Source: a virus
Virus record (IMG/VR): IMGVR_UViG_3300019760_000001
Span: 43,714-107,713 of that record
DNA: 64,000 bases
Strand: one strand, 5' to 3'
Part shown: one piece after another, positions 25,764 through 34,489 of the stretch
How the letters are laid out: every line of letters begins with the position of its first letter
How positions within the stretch are numbered: the first letter of the stretch is position 1
Notes under the pieces: model-generated
What the model saw: the letters and a program-made list of their open reading frames with translations, nothing else
Database searches by the model: none
Told to the model about the DNA's origin: nothing
Translations under genes and position numbers: made by a program

Positions 25764-26622
25764 ACTGTCTTGCCTTTGGTAAAATAAACTCTTCTATACT
25801 TTTAGGAGATATGTCAAAAGTGTGTATTCTTCTACCTGCGTTTAAGACAGCAGATAACATTTCTCCTGAACCTCCAAAAGGGTCTAGTACAAGGTCCTTA
25901 AGCTTTGTTGATTTTTCTATTATATTGTCAAGTAATTCTCTTGGCTTTTGTGTAGGGTATCCTCCTGAAACAGGTAATGGAGGTCTTTGTATTCTAAAAT
26001 CCAGATTCTCTTGAGATATGCTAGAAATACCTTTTTTATTATATGCTTTTATTAACTCTGGTGGCATTTTATATTTTCCCATGTTACATACTTTTCCTGC
26101 TTTTGTTAGCTTTGTATAAGAGCCTTCTGCTACACATTTAAGTTCAGTACTATCAAACGCTTCTAAATACTTCATTGCTTTTTTGATTGATGACTTTCCT
26201 CCGGCAATCATCATGTAAACTAAAGAGTCCTCGTTCCGTAATAGCTTAGTAGCGTAATGCAGAAACTCTTTAAATGTCTCAGGCTCAATAAGATTATAGT
26301 TAGCAAGATTTCTGTTGCCCCCTTTTTGTCCTCCTAAATTATAAGGAATGTCCAAAAAAATCAAGTCATACTTTATGTTTGTGTTGCATATTTGTGGAAC
26401 TATACTAAGAGCATTTCCTTCTATGATAACCGCATCAATATCGTCTCCTGCTAATATGTACTTCCCTCTAGCAATTCTAATAAGTTGTCTGGATTTAGTG
26501 GCTTCGTTTACTCTTCCTCTGATTGTTGTTTCTGCTGTTTCACTGAAAGTTCTATACAGCTCTGAAAGACTTGTACTTTCTCTGCCTGTCATATAATTCA
26601 ATATTTTGTCTACTAATCTCAT
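25753..26622 (-). CDS. DNA N6-adenine methyltransferase (beta type)
   Basis: Motif IV reads LDIPYNLGG (DIPY in place of DPPY) before the SAM motif I VLDPFGGSG, the beta-class order, and PTQKP lies between them. Residues 1-55 look like a winged helix. It should methylate adenine in phage DNA, probably against host restriction. The gene is visibly more AT-rich than its neighbours, which suggests recent acquisition. Confidence 0.85.
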   Translation of the reverse strand: MRLVDKILNYMTGRESTSLSELYRTFSETAETTIRGRVNEATKSRQLIRIARGKYILAGDDIDAVIIEGNALSIVPQICNTNIKYDLIFLDIPYNLGGQKGGNRNLANYNLIEPETFKEFLHYATKLLRNEDSLVYMMIAGGKSSIKKAMKYLEAFDSTELKCVAEGSYTKLTKAGKVCNMGKYKMPPELIKAYNKKGISSISQENLDFRIQRPPLPVSGGYPTQKPRELLDNIIEKSTKLKDLVLDPFGGSGEMLSAVLNAGRRIHTFDISPKSIEEFILPKARQYGI

Positions 26623-26720
26623 AATTACTCCTTTATTATCAACTCACTAAAGCACATAACTTCCTCGACAATTTGCCTGGTGTGGTGTGTGCTTCATCAG
26701 CTGATTGTTTGCACTAGTTT

Positions 26721-26747
26721 TATATGACTGTAAACTAGTAAATTATT
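26721..26747. repeat. 8-bp inverted repeat after the methyltransferase leader
   Basis: ACTAGTTT and AAACTAGT flank an 11-nt loop in the gene-poor stretch 5' of the methyltransferase gene. It may be a terminator for the tRNA-like transcript, but no U-run follows. Confidence 0.35.
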
Positions 26748-26880
26748 TCACTCTTTTCGAGGTAGCCATAGGTACTCTCTTGTATAGCTCTAGTACCTTA
26801 CCGAGCATTGTGCGCCGCCACTCAGTGATTCTGCAGATCAACGGTTTAAGGCACGTCCAGTAGTTGATGTTGAATTCCAT
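26743..26880 (-). CDS. Small basic ORF, 45 aa
   Basis: MEFNINYWTCLKPLICRI opens a 45-codon frame that looks protein-like (Trp, basic C-terminus). There is no good ribosome site. The same frame extends upstream through DGRAYHFRYTVL to a TGA two codons after an earlier ATG, so it may be the rest of a damaged gene. Confidence 0.35.
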   Translation of the reverse strand: MEFNINYWTCLKPLICRITEWRRTMLGKVLELYKRVPMATSKRVK

Positions 26881-26937
26881 CAGTACTGTATATCGAAAGT
26901 GATAAGCTCGGCCGTCTCAGGTCATATAAACTTACTA

Positions 26938-27005
26938 CAACAACCAACGTACTGGTTTCGAGCCAGAGGGCTGCAATCCTACACCTGTAGGCTAGTTGGT
27001 TGTTG
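26938..27005 (-). tRNA. tRNA-like element with 11-bp closing stem
   Basis: CAACAACCAAC and GTTGGTTGTTG pair perfectly over 11 bp. Inside lie a T-arm-like CTGG-CTCGAAA-CCAG and a 5-bp hairpin CCTAC-AGGT-GTAGG, but no separate D arm. It could be a truncated tRNA or another structured RNA. Confidence 0.4.
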
Positions 27006-27012
27006 CGTAAAT

Positions 27013-27162
27013 TTACTGTTTGCGTAGAAGTACAAATCCAATTGGATAAGACCCTACTTGTTCGTGATAGTTCCCTTGCTCTTTAAGGCTGCGGATGATT
27101 CTATCAATTCCCCATTCCTGCTCTTCACTTGTCTATTTATATACCGCCTCTTTCATGAGCAT
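27013..27162 (-). pseudogene. Short ORF interrupted by an in-frame TAG
   Basis: The frame starts MLMKEAVYK, meets TAG at codon 10, then reads TSEEQEWGIDRIIRSLKEQ and on to FVLLRKQ and a TAA. The second part looks like a real protein end and has no start of its own. Either it is a decayed gene or the amber codon is read through; other genes here do use TAG as stop. Confidence 0.35.
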
Positions 27163-27176
27163 GTTGCGGTGTAAGG

Positions 27177-27255
27177 TGGACATTCCAAGAGTTGAACTTG
27201 TGGCCTCCTGTTATTTCATGCTAGTGCAGGCGCTCTACCACTGAGCTAAATGTCC
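27177..27255 (-). tRNA. tRNA gene with oversized anticodon loop
   Basis: GGACATT/AATGTCC form a perfect acceptor stem, GCTC-AGTGGTA-GAGC is a canonical D arm and TTCAACT the T loop. The anticodon arm starts CCTGC and ends ACAGG but encloses about 14 nt instead of 7, so no anticodon can be assigned. The variable loop AGGCC is normal. Confidence 0.6.
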
Positions 27256-27311
27256 ATAAACCCTCCGACTAAATTGCATTAGTCTGTTTACCTAGCTTGG
27301 AAAGGGTTAAG

Positions 27312-27382
27312 TGAAGCATCCAGGAATCGAACCTGGGTACACTGATTTTAATGTTGTGGTCCTACCACTAGACGAATGCTTC
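27312..27382 (-). tRNA. tRNA gene with unpaired anticodon stem
   Basis: GAAGCAT/ATGCTTC is the acceptor stem, GTC-TAGTGGTAG-GAC the D arm and CCAGG-TTCGATT-CCTGG a perfect T arm. Spacing is normal for a 17-nt anticodon arm, but the expected stems (ACAAC and TCAGT) pair at only two positions. By position the loop would be ATTAAAA with anticodon TAA; this is unreliable. Confidence 0.6.
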
Positions 27383-27559
27383 ATAAAAGCGTATCCACAA
27401 AACATAGTGCAATGTGGTAGAGGCTTGTTGTTTAATCAGTAAAGTATCGGCTATTAACCACTAAACTGAAGCTCGGCACGTCTGCCTTGTTGACAAGCTC
27501 AAGGACTTACACCTTGAGACACTACAGTTTAGGGCCTTGAACCCCTCCACAACCCCTAA

Positions 27560-27648
27560 TGTGTGTCATCGGAATTGAACCGACTCCCTGTAGTTACAGC
27601 CGTAAAGATTGCTTCGGCTTGGTATGTGTCTTTGTGAACCATTCACAC
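27560..27648 (-). tRNA. Possible tRNA, 89 nt
   Basis: GTCGG-TTCAATT-CCGAT is a T arm followed by GACACAC, which pairs with GTGTG at the 5' end over only five positions. AGCCG and CGGCT pair as an anticodon-like stem around a 12-nt loop. The D arm is not convincing. Confidence 0.4.
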
Positions 27649-27707
27649 TGCCCAGTTAAGGACAGTACGAGACTCTAACTCGTTTATTCCACCACTTGTC
27701 AAGTTAG

Positions 27708-27788
27708 TTAGATGTCTCCACCGTCAGTGATAGGAGAGTCATTGTTCTCCCAACGACATTCGGCACCAGTCATAGGACTTCCGCCCAT
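27708..27788 (-). CDS. Small ORF, 26 aa
   Basis: An ATG at 27788 behind AAAGGGG and AGGTGG opens a 26-codon frame (MGGSPMTGAECRWENNDSP). The ribosome site is the only support. Confidence 0.35.
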   Translation of the reverse strand: MGGSPMTGAECRWENNDSPITDGGDI

Positions 27789-27802
27789 TCCACCTACCCC
27801 TT

Positions 27803-27871
27803 TCACGATTCCATTCCTGAAACCACGCCGCAGATTACTCCGCATCCGATTTTGCTTCCTCTGAAATTCAT
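27803..27871 (-). CDS. Small ORF, 22 aa
   Basis: An ATG at 27871 with AAGGAG 5 nt upstream opens MNFRGSKIGCGVICGVVSG. It lies just downstream of the 195-residue gene. It is Gly-rich and may be a membrane peptide or a leader for the tRNA-like region. Confidence 0.4.
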   Translation of the reverse strand: MNFRGSKIGCGVICGVVSGMES

Positions 27872-27927
27872 CAAAGACTCCTTAAAGTTGTTTGTGGCTG
27901 TGATCATTTAACCTAGGCACCACTAAA

Positions 27928-28515
27928 TTATTGAAGATGAACTGGTAGTTCACCGATGAAAGGCTGACAGTAATCCCATCTTGTCGGTCCTTTAGTTATA
28001 TATTGACCGCAAGTAGACTTGAGTTGTCCAATGACTGCAGTCGTTGAACCAGTATTCCAAAACCAACACCATTCCCCAGGTTGGGGTTCCCAAAGTTCGT
28101 AATCAGGACCATAAGGACATGTGTCGTCTTTGCACTGAAATACATAGTCATCAGGATGACGAACCCAAGTACCAACTGTAAAAGTTTGGTGTTCTGTCTT
28201 GATACGGTATTGCAAATCAGGACTAAAAGCAAAGGAAGGATTGGTATAATTCAAGTCATCCCAAATCTCTGTGTCCCACTTCCACTTATCGTAAAACTGC
28301 AATTGTTTCCCTTCAGCCAAGGCTTTTCTGAAAGTGGAATATTCATCATCCAATACGTAAATAGTATCAAACGCTTCCCAATCAGTATGGGAAGTAACGG
28401 ATTTCCAAGTAAGTGTCCTATCAGACATAGAGGTTGGGTAGCCCATTAAAACTGGTTGCTCGTTGACCCAGTTAGTAAATTCGTTAATGTATTTGGCCAC
28501 AGTTGATTTTCGCAT
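27928..28515 (-). CDS. Conserved phage-type protein, 195 aa
   Basis: The protein holds PDLQYRIKTEHQ in the middle and WEPQPGEWCWFWN near the end, a combination I associate with uncharacterised phage proteins. No catalytic motif visible. It is expressed just after the PD-(D/E)XK nuclease gene. Confidence 0.7.
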   Translation of the reverse strand: MRKSTVAKYINEFTNWVNEQPVLMGYPTSMSDRTLTWKSVTSHTDWEAFDTIYVLDDEYSTFRKALAEGKQLQFYDKWKWDTEIWDDLNYTNPSFAFSPDLQYRIKTEHQTFTVGTWVRHPDDYVFQCKDDTCPYGPDYELWEPQPGEWCWFWNTGSTTAVIGQLKSTCGQYITKGPTRWDYCQPFIGELPVHLQ

Positions 28516-28524
28516 GTAAAACTC

Positions 28525-29496
28525 CTATATTTGGTCACATATGCTGTGACTGAATGAGCAATACTCACACAGAATGTGTCTGCTCTCCTCGATATTTTCG
28601 ACATCGCCAGGTTTACCCTTAGTCATGACAAACTGCCTGAACTCAGCACCGTTGTCAAATTTCGACCCGCGAACAGTTGCTAGTTTACCAGTTTTTCCCA
28701 TTCGTTGCAGTTTGTAACTAGGCGGACGAGTTCCTCGTTCGTTCGGTGTACAGTCAGGGTAAGTTCCGGCTGCTAAGTGCTGTTGCATCAGTTTGATACG
28801 CTCAATTAAGTACTGGTGAATCTCTTCAACAGGGAATAGGGGGAACTTCATCTCTGAGTAAGTTGGGAAATCATCCTGGAACGAGCTAGACGTTAAGTTG
28901 AACAAGATAGAGCCATAAGGCTTAGTAACTAATTCTTGGTTCAAGTATCTGTACATAGACATCTGCATTGTGTATTTGGCGTAGTTTGGGAATTGCTCGT
29001 ACATCTCCTGGATAGATAGACCAGGTTGAACTGCATCCTTGTCCTGCATAAGTAACTTGTACGCAAAACTAGATATGTTCTTCAGATCCTTGATTTCTCC
29101 ATCAGGTGTGACAATATCGAATTTACCAGATACAGTAACACCAAGGATAGTCGTCTCCGACCGTACTTCCTGCGTATACCCACCAACAGAATTTAAGGCT
29201 TCTTCCATGCCTGTGTGTAAGATAGTACCAATTGCTGATTTGCTAATAGACATAATGTCCATAGAATCAGTAGTAACCGGGTGAGTTATCTTGTACAGTA
29301 GCTTACGCATTGGTCCGATAATATCAGACACAGATATGTTGGTTGCTGTAGTTGGTTTGCCGTCGTACTGAGTTGAGGCCCATGCGAACATGAGACTAAG
29401 CTCCCTAGGTACGTTGGAGTTGTTGGTAAATGACTTACCGTTGATTGTGATTAAGTTAGCTTGCTGTGCAGTGGCTACATCAGTTAAGTGTGACAT
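28525..29496 (-). CDS. PD-(D/E)XK (Cas4/RecB-like) nuclease
   Basis: I start at 29496, where AAGGAGTAAT precedes ATG and the previous gene ends 1 bp earlier. VSGKFDIVTPDGEIKDLKNIS (split as VSGKFD and IKDLKN) supplies the D and D-x-K of the nuclease core, preceded by GTILHTGMEEAL. The C-terminus CEYCSFSHSIC could hold a metal cluster as in Cas4-type exonucleases. A recombination exonuclease partner of the Sak4/SSB set is likely. Confidence 0.75.
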   Translation of the reverse strand: MSHLTDVATAQQANLITINGKSFTNNSNVPRELSLMFAWASTQYDGKPTTATNISVSDIIGPMRKLLYKITHPVTTDSMDIMSISKSAIGTILHTGMEEALNSVGGYTQEVRSETTILGVTVSGKFDIVTPDGEIKDLKNISSFAYKLLMQDKDAVQPGLSIQEMYEQFPNYAKYTMQMSMYRYLNQELVTKPYGSILFNLTSSSFQDDFPTYSEMKFPLFPVEEIHQYLIERIKLMQQHLAAGTYPDCTPNERGTRPPSYKLQRMGKTGKLATVRGSKFDNGAEFRQFVMTKGKPGDVENIEESRHILCEYCSFSHSICDQI

Positions 29497-29497
29497 A

Positions 29498-29884
29498 TTA
29501 CTCCTTAATGAATAGACGGTCAGTTGAAACAACTTGACCATCTGATAAATGAACTCCATCAGCTGCGATAGAGTCGACAATTACTTCAGTTTGCTCGTCA
29601 AGCCAGAAAGTTTGTCCAAGTGCGTTGATACAAATGGCTTTGACTGGGATAAACTGAGGCTGACACAGTTTGTGTGCTTCTTCGATTATTCTGTCCATAG
29701 TTGGCCATGCTCGTTTATCAACATTGTGTGATAAACCATACATATTTTTGTCTTTCTCTAAATGGCAAAGCACTAAAAACTTACTCTTACATTGATAAGT
29801 TAAGTTCAACACAACAGGCAGGCCAGTTGCTGCTAATCGACGGTTGATGATGAGCAGTTGCTCGAAATGTTTGATGTGATTCAT
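29498..29884 (-). CDS. Hypothetical protein, 128 aa
   Basis: The helical N-terminus precedes a beta-rich end (ALGQTFWLDEQTEVIVDS). Located between the nuclease and the nucleotidyltransferase genes. Not recognised. Confidence 0.65.
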   Translation of the reverse strand: MNHIKHFEQLLIINRRLAATGLPVVLNLTYQCKSKFLVLCHLEKDKNMYGLSHNVDKRAWPTMDRIIEEAHKLCQPQFIPVKAICINALGQTFWLDEQTEVIVDSIAADGVHLSDGQVVSTDRLFIKE

Positions 29885-29893
29885 TATTTATCC

Positions 29894-30922
29894 TTAATTG
29901 AATATTCTGTCAATAACAGTAGTTACGTAGTCTCCGGTTAAATCAATTGATTTCCCAGATTCTATTTGCTTTCTAACTTGTCTAATAAACTGCATGAAGT
30001 AAATAGAGTCTACCCCAGTTAATTGATCCTCAAGCACATAAATATTGTTAAGGTCAAGCTTGTTAATTTGCATAGCCATTTTCAAATATTGGCCTGCGTT
30101 GATATGATACCCTCGTTTAATGAACTTTCTTGTACGGATCATACTTGCTATTGGATACTTGCTGCCTCTATATACTAGTACTTTGTTCATTAGTGCTTCA
30201 AGCACTTCAGCATCAGCAACTACTTTTTTATTAGTCGAATGCCAGTAACCTGTACAGTGTACAAAATCATAGTTAGAGTGGATTTCTTCCGGGTCTCCAT
30301 AAAAACGAACAACTATCTGAATCTTATCCGATAATGTAATTGCATTTGCACTAATAAATATAGGTCTGTATTTGTTTTTTGGTTGTTCGTTATTGCTTTG
30401 AGTTCTTTCAACATATTCTTCAACGTCATAATCCACTTCATCAGCTGTGTTATCTTCTGCAATACCATCAGAGTTTATAATTATCTTAACTTGGTCTGGT
30501 GCTGTATTAAGTAACATACCACTAGGCCCATAAGACAAATGCCTACCTTCCTCAGCATTCCACTCCATAGCAGGCTCATACTGAACTGGGTCATAACCAT
30601 GAGCAAATGAACTAATACATTTATCCCCTGATTTCCATGCGGCGATATCCTCCCCATCCAGTACCCAAGCCGGTGTGCTATTACTTGGCTGCGATTTGTT
30701 AAACTGCTCACAATAATAGTTAGCTAAACGAATAAGAACTTGTTTATTTGATATATAAATATCATAATCATTAACTTGTTCATTTAAGAACATTGAAGCT
30801 ATAGCTCCTCCAGTTACAATTATATTTGATTTAAGATCATTACGTAATTCTGTGTCAGTAATTGAGTTTAACCATTCGTTAGTTTTTGTTGTCAGGTTTC
30901 TTGATATTGATTTTTTTGTCAT
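29894..30922 (-). CDS. Nucleotidyltransferase-fold protein, 342 aa
   Basis: VTGGAIASMFLNEQVNDYDIYI (in two parts, TGGAIAS and NDYDIYI) is the G-G-x(n)-D-h-D signature of poly(A)-polymerase-like nucleotidyltransferases. A second segment near 270 (SMIRTRKFIKRGYHINAG) is basic. Substrate unknown. It overlaps the SF2 helicase gene by 1 bp. Confidence 0.65.
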   Translation of the reverse strand: MTKKSISRNLTTKTNEWLNSITDTELRNDLKSNIIVTGGAIASMFLNEQVNDYDIYISNKQVLIRLANYYCEQFNKSQPSNSTPAWVLDGEDIAAWKSGDKCISSFAHGYDPVQYEPAMEWNAEEGRHLSYGPSGMLLNTAPDQVKIIINSDGIAEDNTADEVDYDVEEYVERTQSNNEQPKNKYRPIFISANAITLSDKIQIVVRFYGDPEEIHSNYDFVHCTGYWHSTNKKVVADAEVLEALMNKVLVYRGSKYPIASMIRTRKFIKRGYHINAGQYLKMAMQINKLDLNNIYVLEDQLTGVDSIYFMQFIRQVRKQIESGKSIDLTGDYVTTVIDRIFN

Positions 30923-32736
30923 TAATTGTCCTTTGGTTCAATTTTTTTGAAACACTTGATTAAAGCGGCTCGTGATAAGTCACTTGAGTTCAGTGTGTTC
31001 ATAATTTGTTTAGCGTTCTGGCTCGTGATGTTCTTCATCTGGTAATACGCATAGCCCTTACGGATTGAAAAATGCTCACAAATGTGCTCCAACTTCGACC
31101 GGATTAGCTTCTTGATCAGTCCTGTGTTCGACTCAGACTCCCAATTAACTAGGGGTAGAGCGTAGTTCAGTTCAGTATCAACAACAACGTTCGGTAACTT
31201 AGACTTGGCGTTAGACAAAATAGTAAACGGCTGGTCGTTAAAGTATTTGAGACAGTGCTCGTACAGCTCAGTTGAGTTGGTGAACATCTTGAACGAGTAA
31301 GTCGGCTTGTTAAGATCGTCGAGGATTGCTAGTGCTTTACCGTGCTCTTGGGAGTACAAGATAGTAACACAATTGCTCGGCACTTCGTCTTGGTACATAG
31401 TAATCATCTGCGATGGTTCGGTGAGAGTTGCTACGTCGTAATACGATACACAACCACACTTACACTTGGACCACTTACGTAAAACACCAACACTCGGCTC
31501 GGTTGACTTGAAAGACATGTTGAAAACCGGCACAGTTTCTCCACAAGGTTCGCCCGAGCTGATGGTGAAGTTGCTAACATATGGGTTGTCGATTAGTGAG
31601 TATGGTAGTTGACCATCACAAGTCGACATAGGCGGTTCAGATACACAAGATGCTTCACAAAAGAACCTCTCCATAGGATTCTTCAGCTTCGCACACTGTT
31701 CACGACAGGTTGGCTTTTCCTTACGCCAATCGTTGAAGAATGGGTTAATACGAGATAAAGTACCAGAGTAATCGTAAACAGTTGCTTGTTTGTTGCCGTT
31801 GAGCGTAGATGCACGCCAGACAGATTGCAAGAACAGCGAAGTCACACGAGTTGGTGTGAGGTACAATATAGTATCAGTAGTCGGTGAATCATACCCAATC
31901 GTAAGCATACGAACATTGATGATAATACCATTAGTACAGTCCTCGTACCAGTTCGTGACAACTTCCAATTGAGACTTGCTCAGCTTGGAGTGAATAACAC
32001 GTACATTGGCTGGATCTGCGAATGCATCAAACACCTTCATCGCTGTGTGGATTGAGTTAACGTACAGAATACACTTGTGCTCAGTAGCCCAGTTGAGTTG
32101 GTTCGCATCAGCTACCAATTGGTCAACAACAGCAGACTTGTCCAGAACACGTTCAATGTCCGTGTCGATGTACTCACCATTCCGTACACCAATAGATGAT
32201 TCGTCTGCCAGTAGATTGTACCGAGAGATGAACCGAGTTGGTGCAAGATAACCGTCAGATAGCATCTGCTTCATGCTAGTGAATTCCAGTATGTTGTCGA
32301 TCGAATCATCTAAGAACCGGCCATTAGGCTTGAGTGGTGTACCAGTCATAAACAATCGAGTACAAGATAAGCTGCGAATTTCCTTCACTAACTTGGTGTC
32401 GTACCGCATATGTGCTTCGTCAATAGCAACTAAATCGTAGCTAGACAGATCTATTGACCTTCTCTGAAAGGTTTGAAATGTCGCAAGTTGAATATGTTTG
32501 TTATCGTCGTGGTGTTTACCGGTTAGAATAAACGTATGGTCGTCGAAGTAGTCCGCTAACTGGAGCACTATATTGCGCATCCCCACTAGAATTAATACAC
32601 GTTTACCAGTGAAGTAACGCTCAATAATTCGCTCCAAAATATAGGATTTGCCTGAACGCATGGTTGAGATCATCAGGTTGGATTGGTTAAGTTGAATACC
32701 ATCAACATATTGGGTTTGGTAAGGCCGTTCTTGCAT
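30922..32736 (-). CDS. Superfamily 2 DEAD/DEAH-box helicase
   Basis: Motifs appear in order: STMRSGKSY (Walker A), VAIDEAHMRY (DEAH), FMTGTPL (motif III), then SVWRASTLNG (motif VI). CREQCAKL, CEASC and CKCGC in the second half may bind zinc. The 604-residue size and layout resemble UvsW/RadD-type helicases used for branch migration and repair. Confidence 0.85.
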   Translation of the reverse strand: MQERPYQTQYVDGIQLNQSNLMISTMRSGKSYILERIIERYFTGKRVLILVGMRNIVLQLADYFDDHTFILTGKHHDDNKHIQLATFQTFQRRSIDLSSYDLVAIDEAHMRYDTKLVKEIRSLSCTRLFMTGTPLKPNGRFLDDSIDNILEFTSMKQMLSDGYLAPTRFISRYNLLADESSIGVRNGEYIDTDIERVLDKSAVVDQLVADANQLNWATEHKCILYVNSIHTAMKVFDAFADPANVRVIHSKLSKSQLEVVTNWYEDCTNGIIINVRMLTIGYDSPTTDTILYLTPTRVTSLFLQSVWRASTLNGNKQATVYDYSGTLSRINPFFNDWRKEKPTCREQCAKLKNPMERFFCEASCVSEPPMSTCDGQLPYSLIDNPYVSNFTISSGEPCGETVPVFNMSFKSTEPSVGVLRKWSKCKCGCVSYYDVATLTEPSQMITMYQDEVPSNCVTILYSQEHGKALAILDDLNKPTYSFKMFTNSTELYEHCLKYFNDQPFTILSNAKSKLPNVVVDTELNYALPLVNWESESNTGLIKKLIRSKLEHICEHFSIRKGYAYYQMKNITSQNAKQIMNTLNSSDLSRAALIKCFKKIEPKDN

Positions 32737-32737
32737 A

Positions 32738-32989
32738 CTACTTCCCTTCGTACCAGTTAGTAAACCGGTTAATTAGATTAGTTGGCCAAATCCAAGTAAA
32801 TAAATAAAAGCCTCCTACCAATACTACCATTAAAGGCCACATAATAGACATACCAAACGCAGCTCCAAATGGAGTTGGTTTCATATTAGGTCCAGACCAA
32901 CCTGTGATAATCCTGTCTGTTGTGTTAAAATACTTGATAGCAACAATTGACAGCACGAAACCGGCACAGTAAATAATAAAATAGATCAT
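32738..32989 (-). CDS. Membrane protein, 83 aa, two helices
   Basis: Hydrophobic stretches at residues 1-19 and 43-68 separated by a polar loop predict two membrane passes with a basic C-terminal tail. It ends 2 bp before the helicase gene. No family recognised. Confidence 0.7.
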   Translation of the reverse strand: MIYFIIYCAGFVLSIVAIKYFNTTDRIITGWSGPNMKPTPFGAAFGMSIMWPLMVVLVGGFYLFTWIWPTNLINRFTNWYEGK

Positions 32990-33038
32990 AAATTCTCCTT
33001 AATACTTGATAAGACCTACTGAGTAGGCCCTACAAATG

Positions 33039-33209
33039 TTAGTCACCAATCAAATTGATTTGGTTAATAGTAAAGCTGTACTCCGTACCCTTGGCGTTCA
33101 AGTCAGCAACGTGTGCGTAAGCCTTCGACTCAGAGAAGAAGGTAAGGATGGGTTGTGCAGTGCCAGCAGGTGTGAACTGTGTAACTAGGTAAATTGGTGT
33201 GATTGTCAT
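33039..33209 (-). CDS. Small protein, 56 aa
   Basis: The ATG at 33209 overlaps the upstream TGA (ATGA). The product reads MTITPIYLVTQFTPAGTA and looks like one beta-rich domain. A short hairpin CCTAC-TGA-GTAGG follows at 33016-33028. Confidence 0.55.
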   Translation of the reverse strand: MTITPIYLVTQFTPAGTAQPILTFFSESKAYAHVADLNAKGTEYSFTINQINLIGD

Positions 33210-33448
33210 TTCGCACTCTCGAATTGGTTGCAGCCGTCAGTTGGTTCAATCATAGACTGAACGCAAAAAGAATTTGGGTTATTACAGTATTGCCTACCTC
33301 CAAAGTCACAATTACCACAAACTCGTGATTCGATGTCGTCGTAGACGTCGTCAAGTATATACTCAGCTTGGTTTATGACGTCATACTTGTCTAGGAATGG
33401 ATCGTCTACTGCTTCAGCCAATTTGTCGTGTGCTTGTTGTCTGTTCAT
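33206..33448 (-). CDS. Cys-rich protein, 80 aa
   Basis: CGNCDFGG, CNNPNSFC and CNQF supply five Cys in a zinc-knuckle-like spacing after an acidic helical N-terminus. Similar short Cys-rich phage proteins are of unknown function. Confidence 0.65.
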   Translation of the reverse strand: MNRQQAHDKLAEAVDDPFLDKYDVINQAEYILDDVYDDIESRVCGNCDFGGRQYCNNPNSFCVQSMIEPTDGCNQFESAK

Positions 33449-33457
33449 GTTAGTTCC

Positions 33458-33655
33458 TTAGTCCATTACAAAATGGGTTGGTTGTGTAGCAGTAAAGTCG
33501 ATTCGTTCGTCCAGTACTGAGTTAGGCAATATATGATCAATTTCCGTAACAGGATAACAGTCACCAAGATAATCCTCGTAAATGAAGGCTACTGGTAGAT
33601 CCCCATTGAATTCTACTAGTGTTTCAAGTTCGTTAATTAATTCAGATGCCAGCAT
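33458..33655 (-). CDS. Hypothetical protein, 65 aa
   Basis: MLASELINELETL resembles the start of a common small phage protein family (helix followed by a beta hairpin). No function known to me. Confidence 0.6.
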   Translation of the reverse strand: MLASELINELETLVEFNGDLPVAFIYEDYLGDCYPVTEIDHILPNSVLDERIDFTATQPTHFVMD

Positions 33656-33656
33656 G

Positions 33657-34199
33657 TTAGTTCCTTAAGTGATTGGTTAGTTGTTCGACAGTTGGGTTAG
33701 GTATGATACCATCCTTGGTAGCAATGGCTAACTTCCCTGCAAATAGCGGATCGCTGATTAAAGCAATTTGTCCGTTAATGATGAAATAATCCTCGACAGG
33801 AGGGCAGATAAACTTAGGCTCAGGCGTTGGTTCTGTTACGATTGAGTCAATACGATTAGAGTACAGATTGCCAAGAGATGGAAATTCCGCTAACTTCATA
33901 TTCAGTTGGTACTTATATGGTAACTTACCAGCGTAAGAAATTTGGTTAGTTGCTACCTTGATGATAAAACCAGAAGCAATAAGTTTGGGAACAATACGCT
34001 CAATAGAACGTACAGAAACTCCAGTAAGCTTGCTGAGTTCAGAGTAGCTGAGTAGTTCCGTGGTATACTGGTAATACCCAACACACTTACGTGCGATAGC
34101 CATGTACACCAAATGGTCGTTACCTTGTAATTTACCAAAACTCCATAAAAGAAGTTTACCTAATGCTTGCCATCCATTGGCTGTTGTTGATTCACTCAT
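33657..34199 (-). CDS. Winged-helix Rep-like protein, 180 aa
   Basis: Residues ~45-85 hold LLSYSELSKLTGVSVRSIER and KLIASGFIIKV, a winged helix of the type in phage O-like and plasmid Rep proteins. The C-terminal half is not recognised. The gene is preceded by a pseudoknot leader with a CGAAAGA start motif and an iteron-like array about 200 bp upstream, so it may be an initiator that binds those repeats. Confidence 0.6.
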   Translation of the reverse strand: MSESTTANGWQALGKLLLWSFGKLQGNDHLVYMAIARKCVGYYQYTTELLSYSELSKLTGVSVRSIERIVPKLIASGFIIKVATNQISYAGKLPYKYQLNMKLAEFPSLGNLYSNRIDSIVTEPTPEPKFICPPVEDYFIINGQIALISDPLFAGKLAIATKDGIIPNPTVEQLTNHLRN

Positions 34200-34203
34200 G
34201 TGA

Positions 34204-34327
34204 TCTTTCGGATTAATAAAATTTAAGTGAGAGTAAAAAAGAATGTCCAGTTCCGTTCCTCTGATAGCACTTAATAAACAACAGGAGAAACTGGTACTGG
34301 ACGAACCGGGCTACTGCTGTTTATTAA
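34204..34327 (-). promoter_or_regulatory. Pseudoknot leader A with CGAAAGA start motif
   Basis: On the minus transcript a 14-bp stem (34314-34327 with 34271-34284, one mismatch) encloses a loop segment at 34296-34302 that pairs with 34245-34251 further down, giving an H-type pseudoknot. An AT-rich stretch and CGAAAGA (34210-34204) lead to the ATG at 34199. Three related leaders occur at 37.4, 60.9 and 62.9 kb. Confidence 0.7.
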
Positions 34328-34412
34328 AAGCTACTAAGAGATTATACTGGGTAAGCACTTAAAGATAGATTAATACTGAGAGATATAAGTAAAAGTAATA
34401 GTTCGCTAAAAA

Positions 34413-34489
34413 CCGACAAAAGTGTGGAATATAGTACCGACAAAATAGCAGGTTATACACCGACAGATTGGCGGAAATTAATGCCGACA
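34413..34489. repeat. Iteron-like array, four CCGACA repeats at 23-24 bp
   Basis: CCGACA begins at 34413, 34437, 34460 and 34484. Each unit starts ACCGACAAAA or GCCGACAAA and continues with a related sequence (two share GGTTATAC). Spacing of 23-24 bp is the range of plasmid and phage iterons bound by a Rep protein. AT-rich DNA and hairpins follow. This is my best candidate for a replication origin, or an operator for the adjacent wHTH protein. Confidence 0.55.

Noticed and set aside
27013-27162. Genome-wide TAG reassignment
   Set aside because: folA and other clear genes end in TAG at the expected length.
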